Assembly: GCA_027296045.1 (NCBI GenBank) | Contig: JAPUJS010000118.1 | Coordinates: 1 to 6,083 of the forward strand | Source of the DNA: a bacterium | GTDB lineage: Bacteria; Latescibacterota; UBA2968 | Direction: 5' to 3' | Length of the DNA: 6,083 bases | Shown here: positions 1-5,676 of the stretch, in pieces | How the letters are laid out: each line of letters begins with the position of its first letter | Numbering within the stretch: position 1 is the first letter of the stretch | Made by a program: the position numbers and the translations under genes | Notes under the pieces: model-generated | Database searches by the model: none | The model's input: the letters and a program-made list of their open reading frames with translations, nothing else | What the model was told of the DNA's origin: nothing

Positions 1-50
1 CCAGCCTCTGAGGTTTATTTTGTTGGCTTCAAATTCAAGCTTGTGTTGTC

Positions 51-56
51 AGGAGG
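51..56 (+). promoter_or_regulatory. Ribosome-binding site of the pepF-type gene
   Basis: AGGAGG lies 8 bases upstream of the ATG at 65, a near-ideal Shine-Dalgarno arrangement. It fixes the start at 65 and rules out the in-frame TTG at 20, which has no comparable site. The rest of bases 1-64 shows no coding region and no convincing -35/-10 pair, so the promoter may lie upstream of the window. Confidence 0.85.
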
Positions 57-64
57 ACTTCGAA

Positions 65-1873
65 ATGTCTCCACCGGTTTTGGAACGCAAAGATGTGCCA
101 AAAGAAAGCACCTGGAATGCCGAGTCTGTGTTTGAATCGTGGGATGCCTGGCAGGAAGCGTTTGAGGCCGTGGCTTCGGAAGTGTCTTCTCTAGGCAAGT
201 TTTCCGGCAGGCTGAGCGAAGGACCCTCGGTTCTGGCAGATTGGTTTGACGTGCTGTTTGGGTTTTACAGAAAGCTGAGTCGGGTGGGCATTTATGCGCA
301 TATGTCTTCTACTGTGGATATGAACGATTCGGTTGCAAAGGAAAAGCAGGTTCAGATTTCCGGGCTGTTTGGGAAAGTTGGCGCTACGACGGCGTTTGCA
401 GAGCCTGAGATGCTGGAGATTGGAGAGACCTTATTGGAATGGGTGGACCAGGAACCCCGGCTGGCCATTTACAAACATTATTTTGACGATTTGCTTCGGG
501 AGAAGGCACACGTTCGTTCGGCGGAGGTCGAAGAGATTTTGGGGATGTTGCACGAACCGTTTTCCGGGGTTTCGCGGACGGCCACCGAACTGACCAATAC
601 GGATTTGAAATTTTCGGACGCGGTGGACGGCAGCGGCGAATCCCACCACGTGGGCCAGACCACGGTGCCGCCGACAGGAATACAGAGCCCGGACAGAGAG
701 TTGAGACGTACGGCCTGGGAGCATTTTTGCGATGCTCATTTGGCGATGAAGAATACTCTGGCCAGCAATTATATTACGCACGTCAAGCAGCAGGTTTTTC
801 ATGTTCGGGTGCGCGGGTATGATTCGGTGCTTGAATCAAGGCTTTCTCCTTTTAACGCGCCTGTGGAGGTGTTTCACAACCTGATCGATGTGTTCCAATC
901 GAACCTGTCTACCTGGCACCGATATTGGGAGGTGAAACGCAAGCTTTTGGGTGTGGAGACGCTTCATCCCTATGATATCTGGGCGCCGATTGTGGAGCAA
1001 GAACCGGAAGTGGATTATCAACAGGCCGTAGACTGGCTGTGTGAGGGGATGGCACCCCTGGGCGAGGATTATGTGGGTGTGCTTCGGCGGGGTTGCCTGG
1101 AAGAGCGGTGGGTGGATTATGCGGAGAACGTGGGGAAACGCCAGGGGGCAGCAGCATCGGCTACTCCCGAGACGTCTCCGTTTGTGTTTATGTCTTATAA
1201 CAATACTTTGATGGCGATGAGTGTGCTGGCTCACGAAATGGGGCACGCAATGCACGGCTATCGTTTCAATCAGGTGCAGCCCGATGTGTATAAAGGGATG
1301 CCAGGTTCGATGGTGGCGGAGACGCCTTCGAATTTTAATCAGGCTTTAACGCGGGCTTATTTGATGGACATTAAAGGGGACGATCCGACGTTTCAAATGG
1401 CGCTGATCGATGAAGCGATGTTTAATTTTCACCGTTACTTTTTTATTATGCCAACCCTGGCCCGATTTGAGTGGGAGGTCTACAGCCGGGCGGAAGCGGA
1501 TCAGCCACTGAGTGCCGATATCTTAAACGAAATGATGGCAGATCTTTTTGCAGAGGGATACGGGGAGTCGCTGGTGGATGATCCGGAGCGTACGCAAATT
1601 ACGTGGGCTCAGTTTGGGCACCTGTACAGCCCATTTTATACGTTTCAGTATTCGATTGGGATTAGCGCTGCGCACGCCCTGGCGGTGGATGTGCGGAACG
1701 ATGTGGGAGATGCACGGCAGAATTATCTGGCGTTTTTGGAGGCCGGTTCCTCACGTTATGCGATGGATTTGTTTGAACTGGCCGGGGTGGATATGACATC
1801 GCCGGAGCCGGTTGAGAAGACGTTTGGGGTGTTGTCGAATCTGGTAGATCGGTTGGAGAAGCTGGCCGATTAG
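65..1873 (+). CDS. pepF: Oligoendopeptidase F-type M3 family zinc metallopeptidase
   Basis: This encodes a 602-residue zinc peptidase of family M3 (thimet oligopeptidase/PepF group), which hydrolyses short peptides in the cytoplasm, usually for peptide recycling. The catalytic site is visible: HEMGH at residues 390-394 (bases 1232-1246) supplies two zinc-binding histidines and the catalytic Glu391, and Glu419 in VAETPSNFN is the expected third ligand. An arginine-rich RELRRTAWEHF helix (about residues 212-222) and the C-terminal HLYSPFYTFQYSIGIS and LAGVDMTSPEPV segments are typical of PepF. Length matches the usual size of about 600 residues. There is no signal peptide or membrane segment. 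The ATG at 65 was chosen for its AGGAGG site; an in-frame TTG at 20 would add 15 residues. It ends 35 bases before the sulfatase gene and is probably cotranscribed with it. Family assignment is firm; the exact peptide specificity and the symbol are by analogy. Confidence 0.93.
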   Translation: MSPPVLERKDVPKESTWNAESVFESWDAWQEAFEAVASEVSSLGKFSGRLSEGPSVLADWFDVLFGFYRKLSRVGIYAHMSSTVDMNDSVAKEKQVQISGLFGKVGATTAFAEPEMLEIGETLLEWVDQEPRLAIYKHYFDDLLREKAHVRSAEVEEILGMLHEPFSGVSRTATELTNTDLKFSDAVDGSGESHHVGQTTVPPTGIQSPDRELRRTAWEHFCDAHLAMKNTLASNYITHVKQQVFHVRVRGYDSVLESRLSPFNAPVEVFHNLIDVFQSNLSTWHRYWEVKRKLLGVETLHPYDIWAPIVEQEPEVDYQQAVDWLCEGMAPLGEDYVGVLRRGCLEERWVDYAENVGKRQGAAASATPETSPFVFMSYNNTLMAMSVLAHEMGHAMHGYRFNQVQPDVYKGMPGSMVAETPSNFNQALTRAYLMDIKGDDPTFQMALIDEAMFNFHRYFFIMPTLARFEWEVYSRAEADQPLSADILNEMMADLFAEGYGESLVDDPERTQITWAQFGHLYSPFYTFQYSIGISAAHALAVDVRNDVGDARQNYLAFLEAGSSRYAMDLFELAGVDMTSPEPVEKTFGVLSNLVDRLEKLAD

Positions 1874-1908
1874 GCGATCCTGGAGTATAGAGAAGAAAGG
1901 ACGCGGTT

Positions 1909-3264
1909 ATGGATCGAAAACCCAATATTCTGTTTTCTATGAGCGACGACCAGCGGCACGACTGTATGGGATGTGCCGGACATCCGTTTATCGATACCCC
2001 AGCGATGGATCGGCTGGCCGAAGAGGGGGTACGATTTGCCAACGGGTTTACGGCCGTGCCACTTTGTGCGCCGAGCCGGGCGAGTCACCTGACGGGTGTT
2101 TATCCGCACGTTCATGGGGTGGCTCACAATAAGCGCCGGATGAATCTCGGGAAACTGACCTGGCCAGAGGCGTTGCAAGAAGCGGGCTATCGGACGGGGT
2201 TTGTTGGGAAGATTCACTACGGTGGTACGGGCAGTGTGGAGCAGGGATTTGATCGCTGGGTGAGTTTTCCGGGCCAGGGTGCATACAACGATCCGGTGTT
2301 CAATGTGGACGGGGAGCGAGTCGAGCGGGAAGGGTATCACACGGATTTGCTGGCGGAGTATGCGCTTGATTTTTTGAGCGAGGAGGACGACCGGCCCTGG
2401 GCATTGTGTTTGTGGTATAAAGCACCTCATGCCCCCTTCACGCCTCCCGAACGCTATCGAGATGTGTATGCCGATGCAGAACCCCCCCGACCTGCGACGC
2501 TGGGCGCATCTCGGGAGGGGAAGGCGTTGAGCGTTCAAAATGGAGAGGGACCCGGGTGTACGGACGACTGGTATCCGGACGGGGTGTTTCAGGCCAAAAA
2601 GACGTGGGACGTGTTTATGCGGGATTATGCCCGGACGGTGCGAGGAAACGACGACGCGTTGGGGCGGGTGCTGGAGAAATTGGACGAGATGGGGAAGGCG
2701 GAGAATACGCTGGTGATTCACACGTCGGATCACGGGTTTTTTAACGGGGAGTTCGGGCTGGGGAATAAGCGGTGGATGTACGATCCGTCAATTCGGGTGC
2801 CGTGTCTGGTGCGGTATCCGGCCTGGACGGCGCAATCCGGACGGGTAGCCGAAGATCTGGTGTTGAGTTTGGATTTGCCGGCAACGATTATGGACGCGGC
2901 CGATCTGGGTGTCCCGGATCATTATCAGGGGAAGAGTTTGAAGCCTTTGCTGACCGGCGAGGGCGATTGGGACCGGGATGCGGTATTTATGGAGTATTTT
3001 TACGATGCGCCCTTTGTGGCCTATCCCAGTATGCAGTGTGTGCGGACGGCGACGGAGAAATTGATCCGGTATCTGAAGGACGGGGAACGGGATGAGTTTT
3101 ACGATCTGGCTGTTGATCCGGACGAACGCCAGAACCGTATCGATGACCCGGCCTGTGCCGAACAGGTGGCGATGATGCGCAAGCAATTGGATATGGAGAA
3201 AGGCCGGTTCAACTATGTGGTTCCAGATTTGACGGTGGAATACGAGGGTTATCAGAAGTTCTGA
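1909..3264 (+). CDS. Sulfatase (type I, formylglycine-dependent), no signal peptide
   Basis: This 451-residue protein of the alkaline phosphatase/sulfatase superfamily hydrolyses a sulfate ester. The N-terminal PNILFSMSDDQ strand carries metal-binding Asp13 and Asp14. CAPSR at residues 53-57 is the sulfatase signature, in which Cys53 (codon 2065-2067) is oxidised to formylglycine by a separate maturation enzyme. Other expected active-site residues are Lys101 and His103 (GKIH), His174 (KAPHAPF), Asp274 and His275 (SDHGFF) and Lys287 (GNKRW). The C-terminal EFYDLAVDPDERQNRIDDP (about residues 396-414) is the usual sulfatase end region, so the protein looks complete and active. An AGAAAGGA site precedes the ATG. 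The N terminus goes straight into the first core strand with no secretion signal, so it should act in the cytoplasm, as choline-sulfatase-like enzymes do. The substrate is unknown. It is convergent with the CapA-like gene across 23 bases, where no clear terminator is seen. Confidence 0.93.
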   Translation: MDRKPNILFSMSDDQRHDCMGCAGHPFIDTPAMDRLAEEGVRFANGFTAVPLCAPSRASHLTGVYPHVHGVAHNKRRMNLGKLTWPEALQEAGYRTGFVGKIHYGGTGSVEQGFDRWVSFPGQGAYNDPVFNVDGERVEREGYHTDLLAEYALDFLSEEDDRPWALCLWYKAPHAPFTPPERYRDVYADAEPPRPATLGASREGKALSVQNGEGPGCTDDWYPDGVFQAKKTWDVFMRDYARTVRGNDDALGRVLEKLDEMGKAENTLVIHTSDHGFFNGEFGLGNKRWMYDPSIRVPCLVRYPAWTAQSGRVAEDLVLSLDLPATIMDAADLGVPDHYQGKSLKPLLTGEGDWDRDAVFMEYFYDAPFVAYPSMQCVRTATEKLIRYLKDGERDEFYDLAVDPDERQNRIDDPACAEQVAMMRKQLDMEKGRFNYVVPDLTVEYEGYQKF

Positions 3265-3287
3265 GAAAGGATTTCCAGTTCGCGCTC

Positions 3288-4331
3288 CTATGACCAGACG
3301 ATCACTTCATTTCGGGTAATTTTAAACGAAGTGCCCAGGGGTTTTGACAGAATGTCGATGGTTTCGACAATCGGGCCACCTTCCTGGCTTTTTGTGGATA
3401 CGAGTTGGGGCTGGCCCTTTTCGTTGCGCCAGATTGGGGCGAAAGAGACTTTGCTCAGTTTCTTTTCTTTGACGGCGCAGTGGATGAGCAGGCCTTCGGG
3501 GTGTCGGGCTTTCATTTTTTCCCAGCCGAACATGAAATTGCCCAGGCTGTAGAAGATGGCTTTGTTTTTGTAGACTTCGACGCCCTGGGGCACGTGGGGG
3601 TGGTGACCAAAGACCAGGTCGGCCCCGGCGTCGATGGCGGCATGGCCGATGGTGGTCTGGTAGTCGGCAAGTGTCTGACTTCCCGAAACGCCCCAGTGGC
3701 AGGAGAGGATGAGGATGTCGACCTGCGTTCGGAGTGCCCGGACATCTTCTTGCATCTCGGCCAACTCTTTTTTGTCCGGCCAGGAATGAATAATGGGGTC
3801 GGCGCCCGGCATTTCCAGGGCACGGGTTCCGGGCTGGTAGGCGGTGTGGCCTTTGATGGTGGCCACGCCCGGTTGGTTGGTTTCGGCAGCGTGACCGGTT
3901 GGCCAGAAGACGGAGGTGTAGGATAGGAGGCCGAAGCGGGTGCCCCGGCATTCGACAATGGCGGGCGTTCGGGCGGTTTTCCGATTTTTGCCGGCACCTG
4001 CGTGGGCAATGCCGAGACGGTCGAGGTGGGAGAGGGATTCCAGGACGGCTTCGGCACCAAAGTGGACGTTGTTGGCACAGCCCATCGCGTCGAATCCGGC
4101 GATTCCCAGGCCTTCGGAGGCGGATCGGTCGGCGTGGAACCAGCCGCGTTTGTAGGGGATTTCGACGCTGGGGTCGGCATAGCAGCCTTCGCAGTTGGCA
4201 AAGCGGAGGTCGGCATTGTCGAACGTGTTCTGGACGAGGGCAAAGGGGAGATTGGGGTCGGTTACGTTTCGGAGGTTGACGTCGCCTACGAGGATGACGG
4301 AGAGTGTGTTGTCGTTGAGGCCTTGCCACAT
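3288..4331 (-). CDS. CapA family (poly-gamma-glutamate synthesis type) metallophosphoesterase-like protein
   Basis: This 347-residue protein belongs to the CapA/PGA_cap family, a calcineurin-like phosphoesterase fold. Members are linked to poly-gamma-glutamate capsule synthesis, but many bacterial homologues have no known substrate. Visible motifs: Asp17 in ILVGDVNLR, Asn46 and Glu48 in ANCEG, NNVHFG (residues 87-92), GIAHAGAG, His212 in CHWG, GHHPHVPQGVEVY with His243, His244 and His246, and FYSLGNF (residues 260-266). The ATG at 4331 was chosen because GGAG lies 7 bases upstream. An in-frame ATG at 4370 would add 13 residues but sits in the loop of a strong hairpin. Two oddities: the usual NNH motif reads NNVH, and there is no signal peptide or membrane anchor, unlike CapA of Gram-positive capsule operons. 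No capBC-like partner genes are nearby, so a capsule role is doubtful. It follows the aldo/keto reductase gene on the same strand, 72 bases away. Confidence 0.87.
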   Translation of the reverse strand: MWQGLNDNTLSVILVGDVNLRNVTDPNLPFALVQNTFDNADLRFANCEGCYADPSVEIPYKRGWFHADRSASEGLGIAGFDAMGCANNVHFGAEAVLESLSHLDRLGIAHAGAGKNRKTARTPAIVECRGTRFGLLSYTSVFWPTGHAAETNQPGVATIKGHTAYQPGTRALEMPGADPIIHSWPDKKELAEMQEDVRALRTQVDILILSCHWGVSGSQTLADYQTTIGHAAIDAGADLVFGHHPHVPQGVEVYKNKAIFYSLGNFMFGWEKMKARHPEGLLIHCAVKEKKLSKVSFAPIWRNEKGQPQLVSTKSQEGGPIVETIDILSKPLGTSFKITRNEVIVWS

Positions 4332-4338
4332 AGCGTAT

Positions 4339-4342
4339 CTCC
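4339..4342 (-). promoter_or_regulatory. Ribosome-binding site deciding the capA-like start
   Basis: Read on the minus strand, GGAG is followed by 7 bases (ATACGCT) and the ATG at 4331. This spacing supports 4331 over the ATGs at 4370 and 4361, which fall within the hairpin at 4354-4382. Confidence 0.7.
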
Positions 4343-4353
4343 AGATATGGAAA

Positions 4354-4382
4354 GCGGGCATCCGATTCATTCGGATGCCCGC
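4354..4382 (-). terminator. Strong stem-loop between aldo/keto reductase and capA-like genes
   Basis: GCGGGCATCCGA (4354-4365) and TCGGATGCCCGC (4371-4382) are perfect 12-base inverted arms around a 5-base loop, with 9 of 12 pairs G-C. On the minus strand the stem lies 21 bases past the reductase stop codon and is followed by only three T residues, then CCATATC. The stem is strong enough for an intrinsic terminator, but the T-tract is short. It may be a partial terminator, an attenuator lowering read-through into the capA-like gene, or a 3'-end stabiliser. Little room remains between the hairpin and the start at 4331 for a separate promoter. Confidence 0.65.
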
Positions 4383-4403
4383 GCTGGGTTAGGGTCAGGC
4401 AGA

Positions 4404-5270
4404 TTATCTGGCTTCGACAATCCAGTCCTGGCTGGCCAGGGGGGTGACCCCGTGGGTAGATTCTCGGAGGGTCTGGATTTCGCTTTCGGTGATGGGCGTG
4501 AAATTTTGAGCGATCTCCACGGCCATCTGGAAGAGGCCCGGGTCTCCGGGCGGGACGGCGGCGGTGATGGATTGCGAAAGTGTGAAACGCAGCACCAGGT
4601 CAGCCAGGTCGCGATCGTCTACCGGTTCATACCAGCAGCGGTCGTAGGGTCGGGGCTGGCCTTTTTCAATCCGTCCCCGGGCAAGGGCTTTGAGGGCCAT
4701 TCGCCCCATGTTTTTGGATTCGGCTTTTTCGAGGACGTCGGGACCCCATTGGACTTCCAGGAAGTTGACCCAGTTGAACGGGAAGAGGATGGAGTCGAAG
4801 TCAAACTGGTCCATCAGGGCCAGGGCGACCGTGTCGGAGTGGGCGGAGAAGCCGAGGTAGCGGACGAGGCCTTTTTCGCGTGCCTCGACAAAGGCTTCGA
4901 GGGCACCGCCAGGACCGAGGATCTGTTCGTAATCTTCCCAGCTTTTCACGCCGTGGAGCTGGTAGAGGTCGAAGTGGTCGGTGCGGAGCAGCTTCAGGGA
5001 GTTTTGAAGTTCGGCTTCGGCACCGGCTTTGTCCCGTTTTCCGGTTTTGCAGGCCAGGAAAACATCGTTCCGATAGGGTTCGAGCGCAGGGCCCAGGCAT
5101 TCTTCGGCATTGCCGTAGGTAGGGGCGACGTCGAAGTAGTTGATACCGCTGTCGATTGCATTGCCAACCAGCCGGCTGGCTTCGTCTGGAGGCGTATCTT
5201 TGACCACAATGCCGCCGAAACCGATGATGGAGAGTTGATCGTCTTTATTTCCATAAGGACGTTTATCCAT
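4404..5270 (-). CDS. Aldo/keto reductase
   Basis: This 288-residue NAD(P)H-dependent oxidoreductase of the aldo/keto reductase superfamily has a TIM-barrel fold and reduces or oxidises carbonyl/alcohol groups of sugars, aldehydes or ketones. The full catalytic tetrad is present: Asp47 and Tyr52 in YFDVAPTYG, Lys75 in FLACKTG, and His106 in LYQLHGV. The GFSAHS strand (residues 140-145) is characteristic, and the segment around residues 235-254 (ITAAVPPGDPGLFQ) corresponds to the cofactor-binding end of the barrel. Length is normal. It lacks the cysteine-rich C-terminal ferredoxin-like extension of some relatives, and no signal peptide is seen. The start has a strong AAGGAGG site 5 bases upstream. 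It is the first gene of a minus-strand pair, divergent from the broken gene and the dehydrogenase, with a promoter at 5317-5345. Substrate unknown; a role in sugar or polyol catabolism is an inference from neighbours. Confidence 0.93.
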   Translation of the reverse strand: MDKRPYGNKDDQLSIIGFGGIVVKDTPPDEASRLVGNAIDSGINYFDVAPTYGNAEECLGPALEPYRNDVFLACKTGKRDKAGAEAELQNSLKLLRTDHFDLYQLHGVKSWEDYEQILGPGGALEAFVEAREKGLVRYLGFSAHSDTVALALMDQFDFDSILFPFNWVNFLEVQWGPDVLEKAESKNMGRMALKALARGRIEKGQPRPYDRCWYEPVDDRDLADLVLRFTLSQSITAAVPPGDPGLFQMAVEIAQNFTPITESEIQTLRESTHGVTPLASQDWIVEAR

Positions 5271-5291
5271 AGGGTCCTCCTTCTATTTTGG

Positions 5292-5321
5292 TTGACAGGT
5301 GATCCGTGTGAGGTCTATAAT
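5292..5321 (+). promoter_or_regulatory. Consensus sigma-70-type promoter, plus strand
   Basis: TTGACA (5292-5297) and TATAAT (5316-5321) are both perfect matches to the housekeeping sigma-factor consensus, separated by 18 bases (17 is optimal). The expected transcript start is near the A at 5328, giving a leader of about 40 bases to the ATG at 5368. The downstream targets are the broken gene and, by read-through, the dehydrogenase starting at 5677. The -10 overlaps that of the opposing promoter. Confidence 0.8.
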
Positions 5322-5345
5322 ACGCAAAAGTTTTGGAGATGTCAT
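5317..5345 (-). promoter_or_regulatory. Sigma-70-type promoter of the aldo/keto reductase gene
   Basis: On the minus strand ATGACA (5345-5340, five of six to TTGACA) and TATTAT (5322-5317, five of six to TATAAT) are separated by exactly 17 bases. The expected start is near 5309-5310, about 40 bases before the reductase ATG at 5270. Its -10 overlaps the plus-strand TATAAT by five bases, so the two promoters form one symmetric divergent unit. Confidence 0.65.
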
Positions 5346-5635
5346 TAGATATTTTAGGGAGGTCATCATGTCTGAAAATGTGACGCACACCGGTATTCTG
5401 GACGATTGTTTTCGGTTGATGCTGGCATCCAAGATCTGCACGCACAGGCGTTGAAGATGGGCTATGGCTATTTGTGTGCAGCCAGCGAATTCTTTTCCAG
5501 CGATATGACACCCGAGACGTTGACCGAACGACTGGATATTGGAAAAAAAGGGCGAGATGGAAAGAGTGTGTAGGAAAATCACCACTTGCAAGTAAATTCT
5601 GTCCTGCGGTTTGGGGTGCTAAAGGTATCAGGGAT

Positions 5636-5657
5636 GCTGGGCTTTATCCCGCCCAGC
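5636..5657 (+). other. Short stem-loop just upstream of the dehydrogenase ribosome-binding site
   Basis: GCTGGGC (5636-5642) and GCCCAGC (5651-5657) form a perfect 7-base stem with an 8-base loop, ending 6 bases before AAGGAG. There is no T-tract, so it is not an intrinsic terminator. It could affect ribosome access or simply be chance. GGGAT (5631-5635) can pair instead with ATCCC (5646-5650) in the loop, a weaker alternative fold. Confidence 0.35.
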
Positions 5658-5663
5658 CAGATC

Positions 5664-5669
5664 AAGGAG
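5664..5669 (+). promoter_or_regulatory. Ribosome-binding site deciding the dehydrogenase GTG start
   Basis: AAGGAG lies 7 bases before the GTG at 5677. The next in-frame ATG (5701) has no such site and would remove the first beta strand (KILLP), so GTG is the better start. Confidence 0.8.
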
Positions 5670-5676
5670 TTTGCCA

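Larger units (their letters stand above)
5368..5676 (+). pseudogene. Broken small gene of unknown family (frameshift plus stop)
   Basis: An ATG at 5368 has a good GGGAGG site 5 bases upstream and a consensus promoter, but its frame gives only 28 residues (begins MSENVTHTGILDDCF) before TGA at 5452-5454. A protein-like translation resumes in another frame from about 5421 (GIQDLHAQALKMGYGY, then SSDMTPETLTERLDIG) up to TAG at 5571. Past that stop the same frame stays open with plausible codons (LQVNSVLRFGVLKVSGMLGF). One missing base near 5421-5430 would join the first two parts; the TAG, or slippage at the A7 run 5543-5549, would account for the second break. The 3' limit is uncertain, because the last part runs into the dehydrogenase ribosome-binding site. 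I do not recognise the family. Alternatives are an assembly error, a real 28-residue leader peptide, or two unrelated short frames. Confidence 0.5.

Noticed and set aside
20..64. In-frame TTG at 20 as the start of the peptidase
   Set aside because: The ATG at 65 has AGGAGG 8 bases upstream and gives the usual family length; the 15 extra residues would be encoded through the ribosome-binding site.
1870..2733. A 287-codon minus-strand open frame opposite the sulfatase
   Set aside because: It is a shadow of the sulfatase gene: rich in Arg, His and Pro, without recognisable domains.
3265..3287. Possible bidirectional terminator between the convergent sulfatase and capA-like genes
   Set aside because: Only a 4-bp inverted repeat (GAAA/TTTC) is seen, too short to support a terminator.
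4002..5348. A 448-codon plus-strand open frame antisense to the reductase and capA-like genes
   Set aside because: It covers two clearly recognised genes on the other strand with intact catalytic motifs, its translation matches no family pattern I know, and it has no ribosome-binding site I could identify. Codon bias of the minus-strand genes explains the lack of stops.
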